64,000 nt of DNA from an uncultured Bryobacterales bacterium (GCA_958295955.1 OY282420.1:2742435-2806434), one strand, 5' to 3'. Positions 15,901-24,105 are shown, numbered from the stretch's first letter. Notes: generated by a model not told the origin, from the sequence alone. Program-made: numbers and translations.

Positions 15901-16393
15901 GCTTTGCGGCGTCCTCGGCGGGATTCAACGCAAGCGCAACCGCGAAGGCAGGCCCTGGGCGGCGGCGGCTCTGGAAGACCTCGCCGGCAGCGTCGATCTG
16001 CTGGTGTTCGCCAATCAGTTCGACGAGCTCGCGCCGCAGCTTGTCGAAGACCGGGCGGTGCTGGTCCGGGGCAGCATCCGCGTCGAGGAGGGGGCGCCGC
16101 CGAAGGTGTCGGTGCAAGAAATCGTGCCGCTCGATAACGCGCGGGTTTCGATGCCGGCGCAAATCGCCTTGACCGTTCGTCTCGACGGGGAAGCCGCGGG
16201 CGAGGAAACCGCCGCGAAGCTGCGCGAGTTGTTCGCCGGCAAGCCGGGCGAGACCGACGTGCTCTTGAGGCTGGTGCGCAAAAACGATTTCGTGCTGCTT
16301 TACGACGTCGCCGCGCGCGTCAAGCCCGACCGGGAATTCAGGCAACGGGTCGAAGCCATTTGCGGCAAGGGCGCGCTGGAGTTGCCTCCCTAG
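12926..16393 (+). CDS. dnaE: DNA polymerase III alpha subunit
   Basis: This is the replicative polymerase, 1155 residues, the usual DnaE1 length. The N-terminal PHP domain opens with FVHLHCHTDYSLLDG and keeps the metal-binding His/Asp pattern (ITDHGNLFG, TNDAHYL). The palm carries PDVDIDFC near residue 408 with catalytic Asp residues, and further conserved blocks are GPGRGSAAGSLVAYA and GVLIYQEQVMQIA-like VILYQEQVMQIANVVAG. A helix-hairpin-helix region and an OB-fold region (about 950-1080) follow. It works in the cytoplasm as the catalytic core of the replisome. The start ATG at 12926 is fixed by the PHP homology starting within five residues. Confidence 0.97.
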   Translation: MPQPFVHLHCHTDYSLLDGTCHIPRLMQLAAKHEWPAAAITDHGNLFGAVQFYNAARKAGVKPIIGCEVYVVDGDHGKHDASLRYNHLLLLCKNETGYRNLIKLVSTGYLEGFYYKPRIGKALLAAHSEGLICLSACLRGDLQEALLEKGYEEGRRLAYEYVDIFGKENFFVEIQDHGLDLDKRLIPVQFRLAQESGIPLVATNDAHYLTKEDAGAHDALLCVQTGKTLADPNRMRFSTQEFYLKSRAEMAKLFDGDEGPLNRTWEIAQMCDIELEPIGSPFPRFEVPAEHTTDTYFEYAARQGLENRRAYLELLEQNGRLRRPWQEYQERLDFEIKIIQQMQYSGYFLIVWDFIRYAKSKRIPVGPGRGSAAGSLVAYAMEITDIDPLQYGLLFERFLNPERVSMPDVDIDFCMNRRGDVIRYVTEKYGREQVAQIITFNTMATKAAIKDVGRVMDMNYGEVDRLTKLVPNVLNIKLKEAVEQEPRLQQAIREEPRVADLMETAGRLEGVARNPSVHAAGVLIAPEPLKNLVPLYKTSKDEIVTQYDMKSLDQMGLLKMDFLGLTTLTVVDEAFDWIEKKTGKRLATEEIPLDDRATYELLSKGLTSGVFQFESSGMRDICIRYKPERLEDLCALNALYRPGPIQGGMVTDFIERKHGRREVTYLLPQIEPLLEETYGVILYQEQVMQIANVVAGFSLGEADLLRRAMGKKKVEEMLKQRERFMAGAKERGFPEAKVRKLFELMEQFAGYGFNKSHSAAYGFVAYITAYLKTNYPVAFMAALLSAESGNSEKVVRYINECRDMGIEVLAPDVHQSYWNFTPAGDKEIRFGLGAIKNVGKGAVDAVIEAREAQGGRFKSLFDFCENVDGKRINKRMLESAIKGGALDSLGGHRAQLTAALDAAIEAGQRATRDRETGQGALFGAPAPAEEDNERRLPDVPEWPEKEKLAGEKEIIGFYVTGHPLHAYEGKIAELATGTSATVADFENQAGVALCGVLGGIQRKRNREGRPWAAAALEDLAGSVDLLVFANQFDELAPQLVEDRAVLVRGSIRVEEGAPPKVSVQEIVPLDNARVSMPAQIALTVRLDGEAAGEETAAKLRELFAGKPGETDVLLRLVRKNDFVLLYDVAARVKPDREFRQRVEAICGKGALELPP

Positions 16394-16410
16394 CCGCTTG
16401 CCGTCCGCCC

Positions 16411-16424
16411 GCTATTCGCTATTT
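16411..16424. repeat. Short heptamer repeat GCTATTC-GCTATTT
   Basis: Two adjacent 7-base units downstream of dnaE belong to the same family as the units at 10200 and 54108 when read on the other strand (GAATAGC-type). They lie in the 89-base gap before the ccm operon. Confidence 0.4.
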
Positions 16425-16458
16425 GTATGGTTGCGGCAATAAGTGAAGTCGGTTGTCT

Positions 16459-16464
16459 TATAAT
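16459..16464 (+). promoter_or_regulatory. Candidate -10 box of the ccm operon
   Basis: A perfect TATAAT lies 19 bases before the ccmE ATG. No good -35 hexamer is at 16-18 bases; TTGCGG at 16431-16436 is 22 bases away. Probably the start of the ccm transcript, with a short leader. Confidence 0.4.
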
Positions 16465-16482
16465 GAAGCGCAGAGCGCCATC

Positions 16483-16938
16483 ATGAACAAGCAGGTGAAA
16501 TTCGTCGTCATCATCGCCGCGATCGTCGTCACGCTGGCGTGGATGGGGGTAAGCGGCGTCGAGCAAAGCGCCACTTATTACGTCACCATCGAAGAGCTTT
16601 TCGCCATGGACGACGCGGCGGCCAAGCGTATCCGCGTCGGCGGCGACGTCGCGGTCGGCTCGATCGTGCGCAGCGCGGGCGACGTGCGCTTCACCATTAC
16701 GCAGCAAGACGAAACCATGCCGCAGCCGAAGGCGCTGGACGTCGTTTACACCGGGGACGACCCTCTGCCCGACACTTTCCGCGACCGCGCGCAGGCTCTT
16801 TGCGACGGGCGCCTGCGGGCCGACGGCAAATTCGAGGCGAAGAAAATCCAGGCCAAATGCGCATCGAAATACGAAGCGCAGCCGGGGCAGGAAGCCGCTC
16901 CCGTTTACGAGTCGGCGCCGGCAACGGCTTCCGATTGA
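16483..16938 (+). CDS. ccmE: Cytochrome c maturation heme chaperone CcmE, CxxxY type
   Basis: CcmE carries heme on the outer face of the cytoplasmic membrane and hands it to CcmF for attachment to apocytochromes. The 151-residue protein has an N-terminal membrane anchor (VVIIAAIVVTLAWMGVSG) and an OB-fold rich in beta strands (KRIRVGGDVAVGSI, DVRFTITQQD). In the classical form heme binds a His in an HxxxY motif. Here the equivalent place reads KCASKY, so Cys126 and Tyr130 form a CxxxY motif, as in the variant System I of Desulfovibrio and some archaea. The ATG at 16483 directly precedes the anchor; an upstream ATG at 16453 has no homology. First gene of the ccm operon. Confidence 0.85.
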   Translation: MNKQVKFVVIIAAIVVTLAWMGVSGVEQSATYYVTIEELFAMDDAAAKRIRVGGDVAVGSIVRSAGDVRFTITQQDETMPQPKALDVVYTGDDPLPDTFRDRAQALCDGRLRADGKFEAKKIQAKCASKYEAQPGQEAAPVYESAPATASD

Positions 16939-17028
16939 CCGCCTGCGGGGCGAACCGCCGTTTCTGCTCCGCCGCCCGCCAAGCCGCCCGCGCCGCGCTA
17001 CTCTAATCTATAGGCGGAAGCCGCTGCC

Positions 17029-19053
17029 ATGGAAAATCTCGGATACCTTGCGGTCTTGCTCGGCTTCCTCGTGTCAGTGTACGCGGTCGTCGCCGCGCTG
17101 GCCGGCAGGCTGCGCAACAACGCCTTCCTTGAGGTCAGCGCGCAACGGGCGGTGTTGAGCGCCTGGCTGCTGGTCACCGCGGCCTCCGGCATTCTGCTCT
17201 ACGCCATCCTGACCGACGATTTTCGACTCAGCTACGTCGCCTCGCGGTCGAATGCCGATCTCGATCTGATCTACAAATTCGCCGCGTGGTGGGGCGGCCA
17301 GGAAGGTTCGCTGCTGTTCTGGAGCTGGATCGCGGCGACTTATACATTCGTCGCGGTGCATACGGGACGCAAGCGCCACCGCAACATGATTTCGTATGTC
17401 ACGGCGATCATGGCCGGGACGCAGGCGTTCTTTCTGGGGCTGGTCGCCTTCGCGGCGAATCCGTTCGCGGTGATCATGTCCGGACCGCAGATCACCGCGA
17501 TGCCCGACGGCAACGGATTGAATCCTCTGCTGCAGCATCCGATGATGGCCATCCATCCGCCGATGCTCTATCTGGGTTACGTCGGGTTCACGGTGCCGTT
17601 CGCCTTCGCCATGGCTTCGCTGATCACCCGGCAGCCGGGCGAGCGCTGGATTCACACCACGCGCATCTGGACCATGGTGACCTGGCTGTTCCAGGGCATC
17701 GGCATTCTGCTCGGCGCCCGTTGGGCCTACGTCGTGCTCGGATGGGGCGGCTATTGGGGCTGGGACCCGGTCGAAAACGCCTCGCTGCTGCCCTGGATCA
17801 CGGGAACCGCCTTTCTCCATTCGGTGATGATGCAGGAAAAGAAAGGCATGATGAAGATCTGGAATATCGTGCTGATTTCGGCGACCTTCTTCCTCTGCAT
17901 CTTCGGCACGATGATGACGCGGGGCGGGCTGGTGAGCTCCGTCCACGCCTTCGCGGAATCGGAGATCGGCATCTATTTCGTCTGGTACCTGCTGCTCGCC
18001 ATCGGCATCACGACGTACTTGATCCTGAGCCGCCTCGACTATCTGCAAAGCGAGGCGGAACTCGATTCGGTCGTCTCCCGCGAGTCCAGCTTCCTGTTCA
18101 ACAACGTCATCCTGCTGGCGAGTTGCTTCGCGGTGCTGTGGGGCACGCTGTTCCCCGTCATCAGCGAATACGTATCCGGCGACAAGATTACGGTCGGCGC
18201 GCCGTTTTTCAACAAGGTCAACGTGCCCATCGGGCTGTTCCTGCTGTTCCTGACGGGCGTCGGACCGTTGTTCGCTTGGCGGCGGACCTCAACGGAGTCG
18301 CTGCGCCGGAATTTCCAGTGGCCCGCGCTGGCGTCGGCGGCGCTGGGCGCGGCGTTGTTCGCGGCGGGCATCCGGCACTTCTACGCGCTGGTGTGCTTTA
18401 CGCTGTGCGCGTTCGTGGCGATCACCATCGCGGTCGAGTTCTACCGCGGCGCCCGCGTCATTCAGGCCGGGCGCGGCTTGGCATTCGTGCCCGCGGTGCT
18501 CGATCTCACGCACCGTAATACGCGACGGTACGGAGGCTATCTGGTGCATATGGCGATCGTGCTGATGTTCATCGGCTTCGCCGGCGCCGCGTTCAACCTG
18601 GTGCAACAGCAGGAGTTGGCGGTCGGCGACTCGCTGGCGGTCGGCAATTACGAGTTCACTTTGACCGGGGTCACGGAAGCCGACAACGCGAATTACTACA
18701 GCGCCGTCGCCCGGGTCGATGTCGCCAAAAACGGCGATTTCCTGCAGACGATGCTGCCGGAGCGGCGGTTCTATCACGCTTCGGAACAGCCGACCAGCCG
18801 CGTCGACGTCCGCTATCGGCTGCGCGAAGACGTCTATGTCGTCTATGCCGGGCAGTCGAACGACGGGAAAAACCCGATCGTTCAGGTCTATATCAATCCG
18901 CTCGTGAACTGGATCTGGATCGGAGCGTTTCTGCTCGTGTTCGGAACTCTGGTGGCGCTCGTTCCCAACAAGGTCAGGCGCTCGCCCGTCCGTGCGCGCG
19001 CCGCCGGCGCGGCGGCGCCCAAGGAGGAATCCGTTGCTGCAACGAATGTATAG
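17029..19053 (+). CDS. ccmF: Cytochrome c heme lyase subunit CcmF
   Basis: CcmF is the multi-helix membrane protein that attaches heme to CxxCH motifs in System I. The tryptophan-rich WWD segment WGGYWGWDPVENAS is at about residues 240-253, flanked by conserved His (LLQHPMMAIHPPMLYLGYVG before it; LPWITGTAFLHS after it). The length of 674 residues fits the family. About 13-15 membrane helices are evident, with a periplasmic segment at about 530-620 before the last helix. It follows ccmE by 90 bases and ends inside the start of ccmH. Confidence 0.93.
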   Translation: MENLGYLAVLLGFLVSVYAVVAALAGRLRNNAFLEVSAQRAVLSAWLLVTAASGILLYAILTDDFRLSYVASRSNADLDLIYKFAAWWGGQEGSLLFWSWIAATYTFVAVHTGRKRHRNMISYVTAIMAGTQAFFLGLVAFAANPFAVIMSGPQITAMPDGNGLNPLLQHPMMAIHPPMLYLGYVGFTVPFAFAMASLITRQPGERWIHTTRIWTMVTWLFQGIGILLGARWAYVVLGWGGYWGWDPVENASLLPWITGTAFLHSVMMQEKKGMMKIWNIVLISATFFLCIFGTMMTRGGLVSSVHAFAESEIGIYFVWYLLLAIGITTYLILSRLDYLQSEAELDSVVSRESSFLFNNVILLASCFAVLWGTLFPVISEYVSGDKITVGAPFFNKVNVPIGLFLLFLTGVGPLFAWRRTSTESLRRNFQWPALASAALGAALFAAGIRHFYALVCFTLCAFVAITIAVEFYRGARVIQAGRGLAFVPAVLDLTHRNTRRYGGYLVHMAIVLMFIGFAGAAFNLVQQQELAVGDSLAVGNYEFTLTGVTEADNANYYSAVARVDVAKNGDFLQTMLPERRFYHASEQPTSRVDVRYRLREDVYVVYAGQSNDGKNPIVQVYINPLVNWIWIGAFLLVFGTLVALVPNKVRRSPVRARAAGAAAPKEESVAATNV

Positions 19054-19507
19054 CTTGCCGGCGGCAGTGGCGCTGCTCGCGGCCTCGTCCGCCTGGGCCG
19101 ACGACATGTACCTGAAGGTGCGCGCGATCGGCAACCACATCGAATGCACGTGCGGATGCTCGTCGACCATCGCGACCTGCAACATGGTCGGCTGCCATGT
19201 TCGCGTGCCGATCAACGAAGAGATCGAAGCCGGCATCGAGGCCGGCCGCTCGCAAGAAGACATCCTGGCGGCCGTTTACGAAAAATACGGCGAGGAGATG
19301 CGCGTCGAGCCGCGGCGCGAAGGGTTCGGCATCGTCGGTTGGGCCATGCCCTTCGTTTCGCTTCTGGCCGGCTTGGCGGTCATTCCGTTTGTCGTCCGCC
19401 GCTGGCGCCGCAACGCGCGGGCGCAGGCAGCGGCGGAACCCGTACCCGCGCGGGTCGTCGACCGCTACAGCGAAGAGATCGAGCGGCAACTCAAGGAGAT
19501 GGAATAA
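19034..19507 (+). CDS. ccmH: Cytochrome c maturation thiol protein CcmH (CcmL/NrfF type)
   Basis: CcmH reduces the Cys pair of apocytochromes before heme attachment. An N-terminal signal (SLPAAVALLAASSAWA) leads to a small helical domain and a C-terminal membrane helix (about 105-123). The usual LRCxxC motif is replaced by HIECTCGCSSTIATCNMVGC, a cysteine-rich variant seen in other acidobacterial and related CcmH proteins. The start is probably TTG at 19034, because AAGGAGG (19021-19027) lies exactly six bases before it. The ATG at 19046 would be 18 bases away. The gene overlaps ccmF by 20 bases. Confidence 0.8.
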   Translation: MLQRMYSLPAAVALLAASSAWADDMYLKVRAIGNHIECTCGCSSTIATCNMVGCHVRVPINEEIEAGIEAGRSQEDILAAVYEKYGEEMRVEPRREGFGIVGWAMPFVSLLAGLAVIPFVVRRWRRNARAQAAAEPVPARVVDRYSEEIERQLKEME

Positions 19508-19555
19508 GTTTTTCCCAGGGGCCGGGATCTCTCGTTCCGCCCGAGGGCGCCGAAT

Positions 19556-19834
19556 ATGCTCATCGCCGCCGCCGTGGTTTTGATCGTCCTCGCCTTCGCG
19601 CTGCCGCTGGTCGTGCGCGCCGGCGGCATCCCCGAGGAAGAACCGGTTTCCCCGACGCAGCACCTGGACGACCGCAAAGCGGCGATTTACAGCAATCTGC
19701 GCGACCTGCTCGGCGAGTTCCAGATGGGCAAGATGTCGGAGGCGGACTACCGCGAGAGCAAGGCCGAATTGCAGAAGGAATTGGCCGGCGTGCTGGCGCG
19801 GATCGAGAAGATCGAGGGGCGCAAGAATGCCTGA
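19556..19834 (+). CDS. Small CcmI-like membrane protein
   Basis: This 92-residue protein has one N-terminal membrane helix (MLIAAAVVLIVLAFALPLVV) and a charged helical tail. The tail includes DRKAAIYSNLRDLLGEFQMGKMSEADY, which resembles the start of CcmI/CycH (a zinc-ribbon-free N-terminal region that helps deliver apocytochrome). The TPR domain of full CcmI is absent. Its place between ccmH and the later ccm genes supports a role in cytochrome c maturation. It overlaps the next gene by 8 bases. Confidence 0.65.
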   Translation: MLIAAAVVLIVLAFALPLVVRAGGIPEEEPVSPTQHLDDRKAAIYSNLRDLLGEFQMGKMSEADYRESKAELQKELAGVLARIEKIEGRKNA

Positions 19835-20927
19835 GCATGAGGCGGCGCGGCGGCGCCCCGTGCGGGGGGGCCGTTCGGCGGTTCCGCTCATGCTGGCGGC
19901 GTGCTTCCCGCTATGGGCGGACGCCGCGGGCGCCGCGGTCAAGGGTACGGTCCGCAACGCAACCAGCGGCCGGCCGGCCGCCGGCGTGACGCTGACCCTC
20001 TCGACGTTTCAGGGCGGGATGCGGCCCATCGACGAGGCATTCAGCGGACCCGACGGCAGATTCGCATTCGCCAAGGAACTCCCCGCGACCCCCGCGGAGC
20101 AGCCGTTCCTGGGCTCGATCCGCGCCGAATTCGAAGCCGTCGGCTACACCGAGTTGATCCGCCGGGACACGAACATCGAGGACATCGACATCGTAGTTTA
20201 CTCGGCCCGCGGCCAAAACCTGCCCAAGCCCGACGGCCGCATCGTCATCCTCGAGCCGGGGGAAAGCGAGATCGTCGTCAACGAGAGCTACCAGTTCTTG
20301 AACGCGTCGAATCCGCCGGTGACGTACAGCAGCGAGGAAGGAACGCTGCGCTTTTTCCTGCCCCCGGAAGCCAAGGGCATCGTTCAGGTGTCCGGGACCG
20401 GGCCGTCCCGCATGCCCCTGTCGAGTACGGGGCTGCCCTCGGAAGAAGAGAACATCTACAAAGTGGACTTTCCCTTGAAGCCCGGCGAGAACCGCGTGGA
20501 CGTAACCTATCTGCTGCCCCGCGCCGAGGGCGCGCCCCTGGCTCTCCATTCGCTCTATCGCGGCGTGCCGACGCGCGTTGCCGTGCCGCAGGGCGCCGCG
20601 CTTGCAGGAGAAGGCCTGAACTCTCTCGGGCGGGAGCCCGACACGCGGGCAACCATTTACGACGTACCCGACGCCGCAAAGGTGCTCCTGTCGGTGACCG
20701 GCGCGGGCAGCTTGCGCAAAGCGGCGGAAGCAGCATCGGGAGGAGCGGGCGGCGGAGGCGAGATTTCGATTCAGCCGGCCCCGGTCGCGGGCGAGCTTCT
20801 CTGGATTATCGGGCTGACGGCAGCGATCTTCGGCATCGGATTCGTTTATCTGCTGACCTCCGGCGGCGCGCCGCCGCGCTCGCCCAAAGCGGCGGCCGCG
20901 CCAAGAAAGAAGCGGCGGAAGGCATGA
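19827..20927 (+). CDS. Exported membrane-anchored protein of unknown function in the ccm operon
   Basis: This 366-residue protein has a signal-like N-terminus (SAVPLMLAACFPLWADAAG), then a carboxypeptidase-regulatory-like beta fold at about 35-110 (VKGTVRNATSGRPAAGVTLTL). Two more beta-rich stretches follow, then a C-terminal helix (LLWIIGLTAAIFGIGFVYLL) and a basic tail RKKRRKA that would sit in the cytoplasm. It overlaps the CcmI-like gene by 8 bases and the ccmA gene by 4, so it is translated with the heme-handling proteins. I do not recognise it as a known Ccm component. It could assist apocytochrome or heme delivery in the periplasm, but that is inference from position alone. Confidence 0.7.
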   Translation: MPEHEAARRRPVRGGRSAVPLMLAACFPLWADAAGAAVKGTVRNATSGRPAAGVTLTLSTFQGGMRPIDEAFSGPDGRFAFAKELPATPAEQPFLGSIRAEFEAVGYTELIRRDTNIEDIDIVVYSARGQNLPKPDGRIVILEPGESEIVVNESYQFLNASNPPVTYSSEEGTLRFFLPPEAKGIVQVSGTGPSRMPLSSTGLPSEEENIYKVDFPLKPGENRVDVTYLLPRAEGAPLALHSLYRGVPTRVAVPQGAALAGEGLNSLGREPDTRATIYDVPDAAKVLLSVTGAGSLRKAAEAASGGAGGGGEISIQPAPVAGELLWIIGLTAAIFGIGFVYLLTSGGAPPRSPKAAAAPRKKRRKA

Positions 20928-21622
20928 GCGAACCCGCGATTCTGGCGCGCGGCGTGGCCAAGTATTTCGGCGATTTCCCGGCGCTGCGGCGCGTCGATCT
21001 GGAAGTCGCGCCCGGGCGCGTCCTGGCGCTGCTGGGCCGCAACGGCGCAGGAAAAACAACGTTTCTGCGGATGTTGGCCGGATTGACCTCGCCCACGGAA
21101 GGCGAGATCGCGTTTCCCTCGGCCGGCGCGGACTTCTCTTCGATGCGCCGGCATATCGGCGTCGTGGGCCACGGCCAATGGATTTACGACGACTTGTCGG
21201 CGGAAGAGAATCTTCGCTTCTTCGGGTCGCTGTATGAAGTGGACGAGATCGAGCGGAAGCTCGCTGAGTGGATCGAAAAGGTCGGCCTGAAGCGGTTTCG
21301 GCGCTCGCGGGTGAGCGAATTCTCGCGCGGGATGCGGCAGCGCCTGGCAATCGCCCGGGCGTTCCTGCACGAGCCTTCGCTGCTGCTGCTCGATGAACCG
21401 TGGACGGCGCTGGACGACCGCGCCATGCGCCTGCTTTCGTCGCTGGCCGCGGAAGCGCGCGATACGGGCCGAACCGTCGTGATCTGCTCGCATCAGCTCC
21501 GCGAAGCCTTGGCTCTCGCGGACGAAGTCGCCTTGCTTGACCGCGGCCGTGTCGTCTTCAGAGGGCCGAACGACGACGGCCTGCGCAACGCCCCCGAGAG
21601 CCTGTACGAAAGGATCGCGTGA
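20924..21622 (+). CDS. ccmA: Heme exporter ATP-binding protein CcmA
   Basis: This cytoplasmic ATPase of the CcmABCD complex releases holo-CcmE. Walker A LGRNGAGKTTFLRML, signature EFSRGMRQRLAIARAF and Walker B LLLLDEPWTALDD are all present in 232 residues. DEPWTALDD is a CcmA-like wording of Walker B plus D-loop. The ATG at 20924 overlaps the previous stop as ATGA. The same frame is open far upstream inside the previous gene but has no homology there. The stop overlaps the ccmB start. Confidence 0.87.
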   Translation: MSEPAILARGVAKYFGDFPALRRVDLEVAPGRVLALLGRNGAGKTTFLRMLAGLTSPTEGEIAFPSAGADFSSMRRHIGVVGHGQWIYDDLSAEENLRFFGSLYEVDEIERKLAEWIEKVGLKRFRRSRVSEFSRGMRQRLAIARAFLHEPSLLLLDEPWTALDDRAMRLLSSLAAEARDTGRTVVICSHQLREALALADEVALLDRGRVVFRGPNDDGLRNAPESLYERIA

Positions 21623-22305
21623 AACGGTTCGTCAGTCAGGCGTGGACGATCGCGCGCAAAGATCTGCGCAGCGAGTTGCGCAACCGGGAGGTGCTGAACG
21701 CCGCCCTCTCGTTCTCGCTGGCGGTGCTGTTGATGTTCAGTTTCGCCTTCGACCCGAACAGCAACGCGGAGACCCGCGACTTGGCGGGCGGCCTGCTGTG
21801 GATGGTCTATCTTTTCGCCGGCGTGCTCGTGCTCAACAGAAGCTTCGCCCGCGAAACGGCGAACGAATGCCTGGAATCGTTAGTCGCTTCGCCCGTTTCC
21901 GGCGACGCCGTCTTTCTGGGCAAGACTTTTGCCAACTGGATTCTGATCCTCGTAGTCGAATGGATTTCGCTGCCGATTTTCGGCGTGTTCTTCGACGTAA
22001 GCTGGGTTCCCAAAGCTTGGCCGCTGCTTGGCGTCTTCGCCCTCGGCACATGGGCGTTCGCCGCGGTCGGCACGACTTTCGGGGCGGTCACGGCGAACAA
22101 TCGGCTGCGGGAATTGATGCTGCCCCTGCTCTTGTTTCCGATCTGTTTGCCTGCGCTCATTGCCTGCGTAAGCCTGACCTGGGGGATTTTCGACCCCGAA
22201 GCAGTGACGGAGACGGCCGTCTGGGTGCGTATGCTCATCGGCTTCGACGTGATTTACAGCTTGTTGGGGATCCTGCTGCTGGACTACGTTTTGACGGCCG
22301 GATAA
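21619..22305 (+). CDS. ccmB: Heme exporter membrane subunit CcmB
   Basis: This 228-residue integral membrane protein has six hydrophobic helices and the N-terminal pattern of the family (IARKDLRSELRNREVLNAAL), followed by SFARETANECLESLVASPVSG, typical of CcmB. It partners CcmA. The start is a GTG overlapping the ccmA stop (GTGA). No ccmC, ccmD or ccmG is found after it, so those functions must be encoded elsewhere. Confidence 0.87.
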   Translation: MKRFVSQAWTIARKDLRSELRNREVLNAALSFSLAVLLMFSFAFDPNSNAETRDLAGGLLWMVYLFAGVLVLNRSFARETANECLESLVASPVSGDAVFLGKTFANWILILVVEWISLPIFGVFFDVSWVPKAWPLLGVFALGTWAFAAVGTTFGAVTANNRLRELMLPLLLFPICLPALIACVSLTWGIFDPEAVTETAVWVRMLIGFDVIYSLLGILLLDYVLTAG

Positions 22306-22373
22306 CCGCCCGCGGCGGCGCGCCGGGCGGTGTTTGTTACGATGGCAAAAGAGCCGCAAGAGCCTTGGGAGCC

Positions 22374-22973
22374 ATGTCAGAGATCGATAAGAGCATGCCT
22401 GAGTCAGCCGTCGCGCCTGCCGCGGCGCCGCCCGCCGGGGAGCAGGAGGAAGCCGCCGCGCGCAACGGCGCGGGCGAAGCCGAAGACGCCGGCGCTTTAC
22501 GCGCAGCGCAGGAGTTGGAGCAGGCGAGAGCCGACCGCGACCGCGCCGTGCAGGAAAGAGACGCGCTGATCGATCGGCTCAAGCGTACGCAGGCCGAGTT
22601 CGAGAACATTCGCCGGCGCCTCTACAAAGAGAAAGAAGAAGTCGTTCAGTACGCTGCGTCGGACACGGTCGAGTCGCTGCTGCCGATTATCGACGACTTC
22701 GAAAGGGCGCTCGAAACGGAAGGCATCGACCCGGAAATCAAAAAGGGGTTGGAATTGATCCGCAAGCGGCTGCTCGACGCGCTCGCGCGGACCGGACTGC
22801 GCGAAGTGGAGCAGCACGAGCGGTTCGACCCCCATTTGCATTACGCGGTTGACCGCGCTCCGGCTGCAGACGGGCAGGAAGACCAGGCGATTCTCGAGGT
22901 TTACCAGAAGGGCTACCGCTTCAAGGACCGCTTGCTGCGGGCTTCGATGGTCAAGGTAGCGGTCAAGGAATAG
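22374..22973 (+). CDS. grpE: Nucleotide exchange factor GrpE
   Basis: GrpE promotes ADP release from DnaK in the cytoplasm. The protein has 199 residues: an acidic Ala-rich tail (1-45), a long coiled coil (about 45-90, [21 protein letters not shown]), then the four-helix and beta parts ([13 protein letters not shown], and [10 protein letters not shown] where the family has NPxxHEAV). The conserved C-terminus is [21 protein letters not shown]. The ATG at 22374 follows a short intergenic gap after ccmB. dnaJ starts 25 bases downstream. No CIRCE inverted repeat is visible upstream. Confidence 0.95.
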   Translation: MSEIDKSMPESAVAPAAAPPAGEQEEAAARNGAGEAEDAGALRAAQELEQARADRDRAVQERDALIDRLKRTQAEFENIRRRLYKEKEEVVQYAASDTVESLLPIIDDFERALETEGIDPEIKKGLELIRKRLLDALARTGLREVEQHERFDPHLHYAVDRAPAADGQEDQAILEVYQKGYRFKDRLLRASMVKVAVKE

Positions 22974-22998
22974 CCTCGATTCCCGAACGGCGGCGGTC

Positions 22999-24105
22999 AT
23001 GGTGGCGAAACGCGATTACTACGAAGTGCTGGGCGTCGGCCGCGATTGCAGCGCGCAGGAGTTGAAGAGCGCCTATCGCAAGCTGGCCATGAAATACCAC
23101 CCGGATCGCAATCCGGACGCCAAAGACGCCGAAGACAAATTCAAAGAAGCCTCGGAGGCTTACAGCGTGCTGAGCGACTCCGAGAAACGCTCCCGCTACG
23201 ACCGCTTCGGGCACGACGGACTTTCCGGGAACGGCGGGTTCCAGCCCGGCGATTTCGCCGATTTCTCTGATGTGGTCGGCGATTTCTTCGGCGACATTTT
23301 CGGCGGCGGGGGGCGGTCGCGCAACCGGGCGCGGCGCGGCTCCGACTTGCAGTACGAGCTTGAAATCGATTTCGAGGATGCGGTTTTCGGCTTCAGCACC
23401 GACATTCAGTTCCCCCGCACGGAGACTTGCGAGCGCTGCAATGGGTCGGGGGCCGAAGCGGGCTCGCGCCGGTCCACGTGCGGCTCGTGCGGCGGCCGCG
23501 GACAGGTTTACTACCAGCAGGGGTTCTTTTCGGTGGGCCGGACTTGTTCCGCCTGTCAAGGCGCGGGGCAAGTCATTCGCCATCCCTGCAAGAGCTGCAG
23601 CGGCGCCGGTTCGCAAAGAAACCAGCGCAAGCTGAAGGTCAACATTCCTCCCGGCGTGGACCACGGGACGCGCCTGCGGCTGAGCGGCGAGGGAGAGTCC
23701 GGCCCGAACGGCGGACCCAAAGGCGACTTGTACGTTCTGATCCACGTCCGCGAGCACGCCGTCTTTCACCGCGAGAAGTACGATTTGCATTGCCGGGTGC
23801 CGGTCAATGTCGCGCAAGCGGCGCTGGGAGCCGAAATCCAGGCGCCCACGCTCGAAGGCGAGGAGTCGGTCAAAGTCCGGCCGGGCACGGAGTCGGGAGC
23901 GCGCTACAAGCTGCGGGGGAAGGGAGTGCCGCACCTCAACAGCGGACGGCGCGGCGATCTCTACGTCCACGTAACGGTCAGCATGCCGCAAAAGCTCACC
24001 ACCGAGCAGCGCAAGCTGTTCAAGAAACTGGGCGAATTGCTGCCCGCGGAGAACATGCCGTCCGACAAGAGCTTTTTCGACAAGCTGCGCGATTACTTCG
24101 ATTGA
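22999..24105 (+). CDS. dnaJ: Chaperone DnaJ
   Basis: This is a type I J-protein of 368 residues. The J domain (1-70) has the HPD motif in [11 protein letters not shown] short Gly/Phe-rich stretch follows (about 75-110), then four zinc-binding repeats ([32 protein letters not shown]). Two C-terminal substrate-binding domains complete it. It stimulates DnaK ATPase and presents unfolded clients. Paired with grpE and separated by 25 bases; dnaK is not in the window. Confidence 0.96.
   Translation: MVAKRDYYEVLGVGRDCSAQELKSAYRKLAMKYHPDRNPDAKDAEDKFKEASEAYSVLSDSEKRSRYDRFGHDGLSGNGGFQPGDFADFSDVVGDFFGDIFGGGGRSRNRARRGSDLQYELEIDFEDAVFGFSTDIQFPRTETCERCNGSGAEAGSRRSTCGSCGGRGQVYYQQGFFSVGRTCSACQGAGQVIRHPCKSCSGAGSQRNQRKLKVNIPPGVDHGTRLRLSGEGESGPNGGPKGDLYVLIHVREHAVFHREKYDLHCRVPVNVAQAALGAEIQAPTLEGEESVKVRPGTESGARYKLRGKGVPHLNSGRRGDLYVHVTVSMPQKLTTEQRKLFKKLGELLPAENMPSDKSFFDKLRDYFD

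Noticed and set aside
22306-22373. CIRCE heat-shock element before grpE
   Set aside because: No TTAGCACTC/GAGTGCTAA inverted repeat is present in the intergenic region.
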